DNA of 64,000 bases, from positions 496,001-560,000 of the forward strand of contig NZ_SBLB01000003.1 of the NCBI RefSeq assembly GCF_004138325.1. Reading direction: 5' to 3'. Every line of letters starts with the position of its first letter. Within the stretch, counting starts at the first letter, position 1. This DNA comes from Spirosoma sordidisoli. GTDB taxonomy: Bacteria; Bacteroidota; Bacteroidia; Cytophagales; Spirosomataceae. The position numbers and the translations under genes are program-made. The notes beneath the pieces are model-generated. The model searched no databases. It was not told the DNA's origin and saw only the letters and a list, made by a program, of their open reading frames with translations. This document shows, one piece after another, positions 25,510 to 34,130 of this stretch.

Positions 25510-26979
25510 ATGCCTTCTACCGAACTTTGGGGTCGTCTTCATCCGCTGCTGGTGCATCTGCCCATCGGCATCCTGCTGTTTGCAGTAGGCTTGATGGTCT
25601 ACGGTCGGCTGAAGAAGCTGGACGTCGAAGCAGCCGTGTCGTTAGCCTGGGGCCTGGGGGCCGCATCGGCCCTGCTGGCCTGCGGGGCGGGCTGGTTACT
25701 GGCTCAGTCCGGAGATTACGATGCCGACATGGTGGCCAGGCACCAGTGGGCCGGGTTAGCGACAGCCGGGCTGGCCACCCTGACGTTTTTGTTGAAACAG
25801 TACCGGTGGCCAGTGGCCTTCATCACGGTTGGGCTGCTCACCCTGGCGGGGCATTACGGCGGTAACCTGACCCACGGTCAGGATTACCTGTTTCCTGATA
25901 CCAGGCAGCTGGTCGAACAGGAACCGGCGGCTCAGCCAGCCATAGTTTCTCAACCCACTGCCCTGCAAACCGACTCGGTCGATAGCCGCGATAAGCCGAT
26001 TATTCGACGAACGTTTTTGTACCGGGATCAGGTAGTGCCGATTCTGAAAACAAAATGCTATAGCTGCCACTCAGCCACCAAGAAAAAAGGCGGCTTACGG
26101 CTCGACACCGAGGTGTTTATCAGGCAGGGCGGCAAAAATGGCAGCATCCTGACCGCGGGTAATGCGCGGAAAAGCAAGCTGTTTACGTATCTGCTGTTGC
26201 CCGAAGGTGACGATAACCACATGCCTCCGAAAGGCAAGCTGCAGCTGACTCCCCAGCAAATTACGACGATATACCACTGGATTCAGAAAGGCGCTTCCTT
26301 CAGCGAACAGGTCGATACCCTCCAACCCACCCGGTCGAACCAGCTGGTCGCCCTTGCGGACGTGATTCCATCTTTACCCCTCGCACGCTCAGCCGACTCC
26401 AGCCACTCAATAGCGGACGAGATCGGGCCCCGGCCCATTAGTCTGGAATCGACCGTGTTGGCCCGGCCGGTCGATGCAGCCAGTCCGACAACACTTGCCA
26501 GACTGACCCAACAACAGGTGTCGCTGTCGAAACTGACCGATGGTGCCAACTATTTGTCGGCCAACTTCGTCAACGTAAAAACCTATAGTCCGGCCCTGCT
26601 GGCAGCCCTGGGCGAAGTAGGCGCACAGGTGGTTCATCTGCGGTTGAGCGGCCAGCCGGTGACCGATGCGGATCTGGATCCGCTGGCTTCGCTGACGAAC
26701 CTGACCCGGCTCAATCTGGCCCGTACGTCCATAACCGATAAGGCATTGACTGCCCTGACGGGCCTGCCGAATCTGGAACAGCTAAACCTGTACGGGACGG
26801 CCGTAACCGATGAAGGGCTGGCTACCCTGGCCCGTTGCCCGAATTTAAAAGTCGTCTATCTGTGGCAAACGAAAACCACTCCCGAAGGGATTGAACAGCT
26901 GCAAAAGCGCCGGCCCAATCTGAAAATAGACACTGGAACGGTACAGCTGGCCCGGCCAGATTCAACTAAAATCCTATAA
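25510..26979 (+). CDS. DUF2231-like membrane / c-type cytochrome / LRR protein
   Basis: A 489-residue three-part protein. Residues 1-120 have about four membrane helices, starting WGRLHPLLVHLPIGILLFAVGL, the DUF2231-like pattern with a conserved His. Next is a planctomycete-type cytochrome domain: heme motif CYSCH near 183-187, then GGLRLDT, and the likely axial Met in HMPPKGKLQLT near 237. The C-terminal part (about 360-475) is leucine-rich repeats (LTNLTRLNLARTSITDKALTALTGLPNLEQLNLYGTAV). The ATG at 25510 is chosen over a TTG 14 codons upstream. It is the first gene of three; it may pass electrons or bind a partner in the periplasm. Confidence 0.85.
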   Translation: MPSTELWGRLHPLLVHLPIGILLFAVGLMVYGRLKKLDVEAAVSLAWGLGAASALLACGAGWLLAQSGDYDADMVARHQWAGLATAGLATLTFLLKQYRWPVAFITVGLLTLAGHYGGNLTHGQDYLFPDTRQLVEQEPAAQPAIVSQPTALQTDSVDSRDKPIIRRTFLYRDQVVPILKTKCYSCHSATKKKGGLRLDTEVFIRQGGKNGSILTAGNARKSKLFTYLLLPEGDDNHMPPKGKLQLTPQQITTIYHWIQKGASFSEQVDTLQPTRSNQLVALADVIPSLPLARSADSSHSIADEIGPRPISLESTVLARPVDAASPTTLARLTQQQVSLSKLTDGANYLSANFVNVKTYSPALLAALGEVGAQVVHLRLSGQPVTDADLDPLASLTNLTRLNLARTSITDKALTALTGLPNLEQLNLYGTAVTDEGLATLARCPNLKVVYLWQTKTTPEGIEQLQKRRPNLKIDTGTVQLARPDSTKIL

Positions 26980-26994
26980 ACGTAACGAGTTGGC

Positions 26995-29900
26995 ATGATA
27001 CGATACATCCTTTTCGTTCTGACCAGTACAAGCTTGTCCTTCTGGTGGCTCCAGTCACCAACGGAAAGGGTACGGGTACCCGCCGACGGGGTTAAACTCC
27101 CGGCCGACGTGTCGGCGGCCTATGATAAGCTGCCTGCCCAGCTGGACTACAACCAGCACGTAAAGCCCATACTGTCGGATAAGTGTTTTGCCTGTCATGG
27201 CCCGGATAAAGCCAAACAGAAGGCTGGCCTGCGGCTCGATAGGGCGCAGGCGGCTTTTGGTCCGCTACCCGAAAATCCGGGTAAGGTGGCCATCAAGCCC
27301 GGCAGCTGGCAAAAAAGCGAAGCGGCCCTGCGTATCCTGTCTGGTGATCCGGACTATCAGATGCCCACCCCCAAATCGCATCTGTCTCTGTCGGCCGTTG
27401 AAAAAGCAACCCTTTTAAAGTGGATTAAAGACGGAGCCGTTTACAAACCGCACTGGGCCTTCGTGAAGCCCGACCGGAAAGCCGTGCCGACCATCAGTCA
27501 GCCCACGGCTTCCCCCGCGGTCAATGAAATCGATCAGTTTATCTTCAGCCGATTAGCGCGCGAGAAATTGGCACCATCGCCCGAAGCGCCTAAAGAGCTG
27601 TTGCTGCGTCGGTTATCGCTCGACCTGACTGGCCTGCCCCCCACCCTGGCCGAGCTGGATGCCTTTGTCAACGATGCCAGTCCCAACGCCTACGAAAAAC
27701 AGGTAGACCGGCTACTGGGGTCGCCCCATTACGGGGAAAAGATGGCAACCGACTGGCTCGATCTGGCCCGCTTTGCCGACTCACATGGCTATACCGTTGA
27801 CCGCCTGCGCGATATGTCGCCCTATCGTGACTGGGTTATTCGGGCCTTCAACCAGAACATGCCGTACCGTACGTTCATTCACCACCAACTGGCGGGCGAT
27901 CTGATGAAAGGTGATACGGCCCTCCGCCCTGCCAGTAGCTCACCCACCCGCGACATGATGATTGCCACGGCTTTTAACCGGCTTCACCCGCAAAACATGG
28001 AGGGGGGTATCGTGGAAGAGGAGTTTCAGACCGAGTACGTTATGGACCGGACCAACACCCTGGGCGATGCGTTCATGGCCATTTCGCTGGGGTGCGCCCG
28101 CTGCCACGATCATAAGTACGACCCGATTTCGCAAAAGAATTATTACGAACTCTACAGCTTCTTCAACAACGTGCGCGAAGCGGGGCAGATTTCCTGGAAC
28201 GATGACCTGCCCACACCCACCATGCTGTTACCCACCGAGCGGCAGGACGAACTGATTCGGTTCATGAAGTCGAAGATTTCTGAGCAGCAGTCCACCGTTG
28301 CGCAGGCCGAAACCAGCGCAAAGACGGCCGCCGGGCAGTGGATAGCGGCCAGGGCCTACCAGAAACTGGCTCCCCAGACAGTACCCCAGCAGGGCCTGCA
28401 GGGTTTCTACACCTTCGACGATTCGCTGACGAACCGCGTAAACCCGAAGCAGAAAGGCGTCATGAAACGCGACGCAGGAGACCCGGATAAACCTGTTTTT
28501 GAACGAACAAACCGGGGGCAGGTGCTGCTGCTGAACGGCGATGCCTATGCCGACCTGAAGGATGTGGGCGTATTTCGGCAATCGGACCCGTTTTCTGTTG
28601 GTCTGTGGGCCTGGTTCCCGAGGAGCTTCAGGGAAGGCGTTATTTTCCACAAGGGCAATGCCGAGCGGCTCTACAACTTCAAAGGATATCACTTGTTGTT
28701 GAAAAACAACCGCCTGGAGATCAGCCTGGCGCATACGGCCCCTTCGAACGCCATTACGCGGCAGAGCCAGGGGCCCATCCCCCGTGAAACCTGGGTGCAG
28801 CTAACGATGACCTACGACGGTTCGTCGAAAGCCGATGGCTTACGGCTCTACCTCGACGGGACAGAGCTACCCATGATAACAGTGGTCGATCAGTTGCAGA
28901 AAGACATTATCTTTTTCGAGCAGAAAGAACCGGCCCTGCAACTGGGGGGCTGGTGGCGCGGGCTGGGCTTTAAGGGCGGCAAGGTAGATGACGTGGTCGT
29001 ATATGACCGCCCGCTGACCTCCTTCGAAATCGGTGTGTTAGCCCGAAAAACAAACTGGGCCACGCTGGCCGCTAAAGCGCCTGCCGACCTCAGCGAACAC
29101 GACAGGTCTGTCCTGCAGGCCTATTACCTGTCGGCCGAAGACGCCGGGCTGAACGCGGCCCGGCAGGAACTACGCAAACGCCGGACGGCCCTCAGCGATT
29201 CGATGCGCCACGTGGCCGAAATTATGGTGATGCAGGAGATGCCGACGCCCAAAAAGACGTTCCTACTGCAACGCGGTCAGTACGATATGCCGGGGCAGGA
29301 AGTCTTCCCCAATACGCCGGACGCGATCCTCCCTTTTCCGGCCAACCGCCCAAAGAACCGACTGGGCCTGGCCGAGTGGTTAACGGATGCCAACCATCCA
29401 CTGACGGCCCGCGTTGCGGTGAACCGCTACTGGCAGAATTTCTTCGGCACGGGCCTGGTCAAAACCGCCGAAGATTTTGGCAATCAGGGCGAAATGCCCA
29501 GCCATCCTGAACTACTCGACTGGCTGGCTGTGACATTCCAGCAGGACTATAACTGGGATCTGAAGCGGTTGGTGAAGCTGATGGTGATGTCGGCAACGTA
29601 CCGGCAGGATTCGCACACCAGCCCTGCGCTACGGGAGCGGGATGCGGAGAACCGGCTCCTGGCCCGGGGACCGGCCACGCGGCTCTCTGCCGAGATGATG
29701 CGTGACAATGCCTTGCTGGCCAGCGGTCTGCTCAACCCCGTTATTGGTGGCAAGAGCGTAAAGCCCTACCAGCCCGACGGCCTGTGGGAGATCAACAGCA
29801 TGACCTACAAGGCCGAATCGACCGACGCTGTGTACCGCCGGAGTTTATACGTGGTGGTCAAACGGTCTGTGCCCAACCCGACGCTGGCCACCTTCGATGC

Positions 29901-30285
29901 CCCGGCGCGGAATAGCTGCCTGGTACGTCGGCAACGGACAAACACGCCCCTACAGGCACTGGTAACACTTAACGACCCCACGTTTGTCGAAGCGGCCTGC
30001 GTACTGGGCGAACATATGGCGGGCCAGACCGATACAGAGCAGGCCATAACCCAGGCCTACCGCCGGCTAACGGGTCGGAGGCCCCTGGAACGGGAGCTGA
30101 CGCTGCTGACAAAGCTGCAACAGACTGAGTACGAGAAATTCAGGACCCATCCGGCCAAAGCAGCTGGCTGGCTTAAAGCCGGGTTACACCGCCCCAATGG
30201 CAACCTGGACCCGGCGCTGATCGCGGCCAATGCGGTGGTTGCCAGTACGATTATGAATTCGGATGCAACGTTAACCAAACGCTAA
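26995..30285 (+). CDS. PSCyt1-DUF1549-LamG-DUF1553 protein
   Basis: A very large (1,096-residue) exported protein. After a signal-like N-terminus comes a cytochrome domain (heme motif CFACHG near 65, likely Met ligand in QMPTPKSHL near 122). DUF1549 follows (about 175-385, EIDQFIFSRLAREKLAPSPEAPKELLLRRLSLDLTGLPPT; CxRCHDHKYDPISQ near 370). Then come a LamG/concanavalin-like domain (about 465-675, GFYTFDDSLTNRV and DDVVVYDRPL) and DUF1553 (about 775-1040, NRLGLAEWLTDANHPLTARVAVNRYWQNFFGTGLVKTAEDFGNQG). This arrangement is widespread in Planctomycetes and Verrucomicrobia and is linked to polysaccharide breakdown, though the reaction is unknown. The next gene overlaps by one base. Confidence 0.9.
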   Translation: MIRYILFVLTSTSLSFWWLQSPTERVRVPADGVKLPADVSAAYDKLPAQLDYNQHVKPILSDKCFACHGPDKAKQKAGLRLDRAQAAFGPLPENPGKVAIKPGSWQKSEAALRILSGDPDYQMPTPKSHLSLSAVEKATLLKWIKDGAVYKPHWAFVKPDRKAVPTISQPTASPAVNEIDQFIFSRLAREKLAPSPEAPKELLLRRLSLDLTGLPPTLAELDAFVNDASPNAYEKQVDRLLGSPHYGEKMATDWLDLARFADSHGYTVDRLRDMSPYRDWVIRAFNQNMPYRTFIHHQLAGDLMKGDTALRPASSSPTRDMMIATAFNRLHPQNMEGGIVEEEFQTEYVMDRTNTLGDAFMAISLGCARCHDHKYDPISQKNYYELYSFFNNVREAGQISWNDDLPTPTMLLPTERQDELIRFMKSKISEQQSTVAQAETSAKTAAGQWIAARAYQKLAPQTVPQQGLQGFYTFDDSLTNRVNPKQKGVMKRDAGDPDKPVFERTNRGQVLLLNGDAYADLKDVGVFRQSDPFSVGLWAWFPRSFREGVIFHKGNAERLYNFKGYHLLLKNNRLEISLAHTAPSNAITRQSQGPIPRETWVQLTMTYDGSSKADGLRLYLDGTELPMITVVDQLQKDIIFFEQKEPALQLGGWWRGLGFKGGKVDDVVVYDRPLTSFEIGVLARKTNWATLAAKAPADLSEHDRSVLQAYYLSAEDAGLNAARQELRKRRTALSDSMRHVAEIMVMQEMPTPKKTFLLQRGQYDMPGQEVFPNTPDAILPFPANRPKNRLGLAEWLTDANHPLTARVAVNRYWQNFFGTGLVKTAEDFGNQGEMPSHPELLDWLAVTFQQDYNWDLKRLVKLMVMSATYRQDSHTSPALRERDAENRLLARGPATRLSAEMMRDNALLASGLLNPVIGGKSVKPYQPDGLWEINSMTYKAESTDAVYRRSLYVVVKRSVPNPTLATFDAPARNSCLVRRQRTNTPLQALVTLNDPTFVEAACVLGEHMAGQTDTEQAITQAYRRLTGRRPLERELTLLTKLQQTEYEKFRTHPAKAAGWLKAGLHRPNGNLDPALIAANAVVASTIMNSDATLTKR

Positions 30286-31790
30286 TGACCTCTTCACCGC
30301 ATCACGACGACCCCGGGCGGCCTTTCGCAGCCCGGCTGCAAACGCCCGATCTGGCCGCGCTGAACCAGACGCTCGACCGCCGGAATTTTCTGCGCCGTAC
30401 GGCTTCGGGTCTGGGAGGGCTGGCGCTGGGCAGCCTGCTGGGCAACCAGGCCGCTGGCGCATCCGCGAACGAGCAGGCCCTCGACGCCTTTCGCCAGCGC
30501 GTAGCGCCCCGGGCCAAACGGGTCGTTTATCTGTTCATGGCGGGGGGACCATCGCAATTCGAAACCTTCGACTATAAGCCCAGGCTGATAAACATGCTGG
30601 GTAAAAGTCTGCCCGATTCGGTGCGCCAGGGGCAGCGGCTAACGGGTATGAGCGCCAACCAGGCGGCCCTGCCCATTGCACCATCCCTTTACAAATTTGC
30701 CCAGCACGGCAAAACCAGGACGTGGGTAAGCGAGCTGCTGCCGTATACGGCGCAGGTGGTGGATGAGCTGTGTCTGGTCAAATCGCTGTACACCGAGCAG
30801 ATCAACCACGACCCGGCCATTACGTTTTTTCAGACGGGCCATCAACTGCCTGGCCGGCCGTCGATTGGTTCGTGGGTGAGTTACGGATTGGGGTCGGAGA
30901 ATCAGAACCTGCCCGCTTTCATTGTCCTGGTGTCGAAAAACGCATCGAAAGATCAGCCGCTTTACGCCCGGCTGTGGGGCAATGGTTTTTTGCCGTCAGA
31001 ATATCAGGGCGTGCAGTTCCGCGCCGGTAAAGACCCCGTGCTGTTTCTCAACAATCCCGAAGGCTACGACGGTGCCGATCGGGAGGAGATGCTGACTTAT
31101 CTGACCCAGCTTAACCAGCTGCAGAACGAAAGCTGGGGCGACCCCGAAGTGAATGCCCGCATTTCGCAGTACGAAATGGCCTTTCGGATGCAGACATCGG
31201 TACCGGAGGTGATGGACACCTCGACCGAGCCCGATGAGGTATTTGAGCTGTACGGACCCGACAGCCGCGACAAAGGCACCTACGCAGCCAACTGCCTGCT
31301 GGCCCGGAAGCTACTGGAGAAAGACGTACGGTTTGTGCAGCTTTACCACCAGGGCTGGGATCACCACGGCTCTCTGCCCAAAGGCATGAAGAACCAGTGC
31401 CAGCAGGTCGATCAGGCTACGGCCGGACTGATCGTGGACTTAAAACGCCGGGGACTGCTGGACGATACGCTGGTCGTCTGGGGCGGTGAGTTTGGCCGGA
31501 CGGTTTATTCTCAGGGCAGGCTGACGACCACCGATTACGGCCGCGATCACCATCCGCGCTGTTTCACCATGTGGATGGCCGGAGCAGGCGTGAAAGCCGG
31601 GTTCTCCTACGGCCAAACCGACGATTTCAGCTACAACGTCGTCAAAGACCCGGTACACGTTCATGACTTTCAGGCTACGTTGCTGCACCTGATGGGCATC
31701 GACCACGAGCAACTGACCTACAAATACCAGGGACGCCGATTCCGCCTGACCGATGTGGAGGGTAAACTCGTAAAGGGCATTCTGACCTGA
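30285..31790 (+). CDS. DUF1501 protein with Tat signal
   Basis: A 501-residue protein of the DUF1501 family, sulfatase/alkaline-phosphatase-like in fold. The N-terminus has a twin-arginine signal: DRRNFLRRTASGLGGLALGSLLG (about 29-51), so it is probably exported folded. The body has the family blocks RVVYLFMAGGPSQFETFDYKP, FYQTGHQLPGRPSIGSWVSYGLG-like text and VVWGGEFGRTVYSQ...GRDHHPRCFTMWMAGAGVKAG. The start codon overlaps the stop of the DUF1553 gene (TAATG), so the pair is translationally coupled. Such pairs are almost always encoded together, which supports a joint periplasmic role. Confidence 0.9.
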   Translation: MTSSPHHDDPGRPFAARLQTPDLAALNQTLDRRNFLRRTASGLGGLALGSLLGNQAAGASANEQALDAFRQRVAPRAKRVVYLFMAGGPSQFETFDYKPRLINMLGKSLPDSVRQGQRLTGMSANQAALPIAPSLYKFAQHGKTRTWVSELLPYTAQVVDELCLVKSLYTEQINHDPAITFFQTGHQLPGRPSIGSWVSYGLGSENQNLPAFIVLVSKNASKDQPLYARLWGNGFLPSEYQGVQFRAGKDPVLFLNNPEGYDGADREEMLTYLTQLNQLQNESWGDPEVNARISQYEMAFRMQTSVPEVMDTSTEPDEVFELYGPDSRDKGTYAANCLLARKLLEKDVRFVQLYHQGWDHHGSLPKGMKNQCQQVDQATAGLIVDLKRRGLLDDTLVVWGGEFGRTVYSQGRLTTTDYGRDHHPRCFTMWMAGAGVKAGFSYGQTDDFSYNVVKDPVHVHDFQATLLHLMGIDHEQLTYKYQGRRFRLTDVEGKLVKGILT

Positions 31791-31987
31791 TGGTTCATCG
31801 ACAAATCGCTACGTCAACCCCTGGCCGGTACACCATTGGTTAAGAACCCCACCGTATGGCAGCCTATACCCGCGTAGCGGTCATTGTCCAGCGAGGTAGC
31901 CTTACCCTGCCCATCCTGCCGATCCCGCAGGTACTGCACACCCTGCCAGGCGGAGTAGTAGCGTTGGTGCCAATGGAATGGAACGAA

Positions 31988-32722
31988 TTAACCATTTTTC
32001 AACAGGCTGTCGGCCAGCGATGGGCTCAGCCGCAGTAGGGTTCGCAGCAGTCCAACCTTACCGATATTAATTTCGGGCTGATTTCGGGCAAAGCCGCTTA
32101 GAAACTCATCGACCAGCCGTTCCGGACTTACTTTGTTCTTCCCCCGACCGGCAGTCATGGGCGTATCGACCAGTGGCGGAATGACTTCGATCACCCGAAC
32201 CGCCGTTGTTTCCAACTGGTAGCGTAATGCTTTTGTAAAGATGTGCAGCCCCGCTTTGGTGCCGCAGTAAACAGGAGCCGACTGCTTGGGGGCTAGCGCC
32301 AGGCCAGATGAAATGTTTACAATGGCAGCTGCCTGCTTACCTACCAACGTAGGTAATAATAACGCCGTGAGTTGCAGAGGGGCAGTCAGGTTCACGTTAA
32401 TCTCGTGCTCGATCTGGTACAAATAAGCACGGCTCTCGGCAAACGTATAATTGTATTGTATACCGGCGTTATTGATGAGTACGTTCAAACCGGGGTGGTT
32501 CTCTTCAACCCAAAGTGCCAGTTGTTCGAGTTGCTGTTTATCGGCCAAATCAGCACAAAACGAATGAATGCGGGCCGAACGCGACTGGAGTTCGTTGAGC
32601 CTGGCCTGATGGCGGCCAACCGCAATGACTGTGTTGTTGAGTTGAGCCAGCCGCAGGGCCAGGGCATAGCCGATGCCTGAACTGGCTCCGGTAACCAATA
32701 CGGTGTTATCTGATAGGTTCAT
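31988..32722 (-). CDS. SDR-family NAD(P)-dependent oxidoreductase (DltE-like)
   Basis: A 244-residue classical short-chain dehydrogenase/reductase. The dinucleotide loop is TGASSGIG (about 10-17), the structural motif is NNAGIQ near 88, the catalytic Ser is in NISSGLAL and the Tyr-x-x-x-Lys pair in YCGTKAGL near 158. The segment after the active site (RVIEVIPPLVDTPMTAGRG) is typical of the DltE-like subgroup. The ATG at 32722 is the family start; the frame continues upstream by 36 residues without matching it. Substrate unknown. The 197 bases before it on the map (31791-31987) show no convincing gene. Confidence 0.9.
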   Translation of the reverse strand: MNLSDNTVLVTGASSGIGYALALRLAQLNNTVIAVGRHQARLNELQSRSARIHSFCADLADKQQLEQLALWVEENHPGLNVLINNAGIQYNYTFAESRAYLYQIEHEINVNLTAPLQLTALLLPTLVGKQAAAIVNISSGLALAPKQSAPVYCGTKAGLHIFTKALRYQLETTAVRVIEVIPPLVDTPMTAGRGKNKVSPERLVDEFLSGFARNQPEINIGKVGLLRTLLRLSPSLADSLLKNG

Positions 32723-33086
32723 TGAAAAGTTGCTTAGTCGTATTTTAACGGTCCGAGCCATTGGGAGATGCTTCCGGTCGGCTCCGCTCAAGTTGTTTGG
32801 TGAGTAAGCAGACAATCTACCCACGCACACTTTCGGTCGAACTAACTCCGGTATGCTCGTTGGAAAGCGCTTGAAAATGGCAGTAGTGATGTGAGCAGTC
32901 CAACCGCACCCGAGCCGGGCACCCGACCAGTGGTGTCAACCGATAGGGCCAGGGTCGTAGACGTTTGTAGAAGCAGGCGCTACCCGCAAACAACTTATGA
33001 ATTCATAAAGCATACCGTACCTTGTTTGATTGAAACACAAAGGTGGGCGTCTGCCAGTAGCGGGTCATTTACATAGGTTGAGGAAA
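32723..33086. other. Intergenic region upstream of the SDR gene
   Basis: About 360 bases between the SDR start and the Crp-family gene's stop, both on the minus strand. No ORF of convincing composition, RNA gene, good promoter match or terminator hairpin is seen. Confidence 0.5.
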
Positions 33087-33665
33087 TCAACTGCGGTGAA
33101 ATACTTTTGCCCGGATCCGCGACAACTGCGTGGGGGTAATGCCCAGATAAGAGGCCACATGATACTGGGCAACCACCTGCTCGAGCATCGGGTACTCTTC
33201 CCGAAAGCGAACATACCGCTCGTCGGCCTTAAAGAGGACCAGTTCCAGTTCCCGCTTTTCCTTGTACACAAAATAGCCTTCGGCCAGGCAGCGGGCAAAC
33301 CGTTCCCAGTCAGGATGGGTCTGGTAAAGGCGGGTCAGGGCTGAATAATCGGCGCTGAAGAGTTCACAGTCGGTCAGGGCCTGAATGTAAATCTGATTGG
33401 GTTGACCCGTTACCAGCGAGCTGTAGGCCCCCACAAAGTCGTTATCGACAAAAAACGTTTTATTGTACTCCAGCCCATTCGCATGTCGATAAAAGCCCCG
33501 CAGTACGCCCTGCGTCACGTAGGCGGCCGTTGTTTCAACCCGTCCGGCTAGCGCGAAGTACTCGTTCTTACGCAGGGTTGTCGGCGTAAAGAGGGCCGAG
33601 ACCACTTCCCAGGTAGAGTCGGTCAGTGGGGCTATCTGGTTAATAAACTGGCGCAACCGCTGCAT
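33087..33665 (-). CDS. Crp/Fnr-family transcriptional regulator
   Basis: A 192-residue regulator with an N-terminal cyclic-nucleotide-like beta-barrel (STWEVVSALFTPTTLRKNEYFALAGRVETTAAYVTQGVLRGFY) and a C-terminal helix-turn-helix (QVVAQYHVASYLGITPTQLSRIRAK, about 160-185). The cysteine clusters of oxygen-sensing Fnr are absent. This short Bacteroidota subgroup usually responds to unknown small ligands or redox state. The ATG at 33665 is chosen; 31 extra residues upstream have no family match. The SDR gene further along the same strand is a possible target. Confidence 0.9.
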   Translation of the reverse strand: MQRLRQFINQIAPLTDSTWEVVSALFTPTTLRKNEYFALAGRVETTAAYVTQGVLRGFYRHANGLEYNKTFFVDNDFVGAYSSLVTGQPNQIYIQALTDCELFSADYSALTRLYQTHPDWERFARCLAEGYFVYKEKRELELVLFKADERYVRFREEYPMLEQVVAQYHVASYLGITPTQLSRIRAKVFHRS

Positions 33666-34130
33666 GATCAATATGTTATGTGTCAACTCTACATTCACAC
33701 TGTCGCGAAAGCCCGGTCGGGAGCCCGTAAGGATAGTGTATGCCGACCAGCCAACCAATCAGCGAGGTTTGGGGCAACTCAACCGGCGGCCGGCGCCTTG
33801 CTGACGCAGTGCACCCGACACTCAATCCTTGCCTTTTCTGAACGGTTGCCAACAAAAGTACTGTTACCAGAAGAAGCCAAACAAGGCTTACAGGTAAAGA
33901 CTGCCCCCATCAGCAGGCAGGTTAACCGACTACGCGGCCCGAAAAAAAAATGATACCCGGTTCCAGCCCGGCAAGCCAGCATATGACGACTCGTCCGTCT
34001 CACAGCGAAGCCTTTTTTGCGATCAGCAGACGTCCGTTACGTGGCATTTTTACTGTTCAAACGGCGCGTTGGGTTGCAAAAACAACACCTCCCGGTAATG
34101 GGCTGGAGCTGAGATAAATTAAAACAACGC
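33666..34130. other. Intergenic region between Crp-family gene and permease
   Basis: About 465 bases with no convincing gene. ORFs here lack plausible starts or composition. No clear terminator hairpin with a T-run was found after the permease stop at 34131. Confidence 0.45.

Noticed and set aside
31856..32038. 60-codon plus-strand ORF
   Set aside because: Overlaps the SDR 3' end and has no family or signal.
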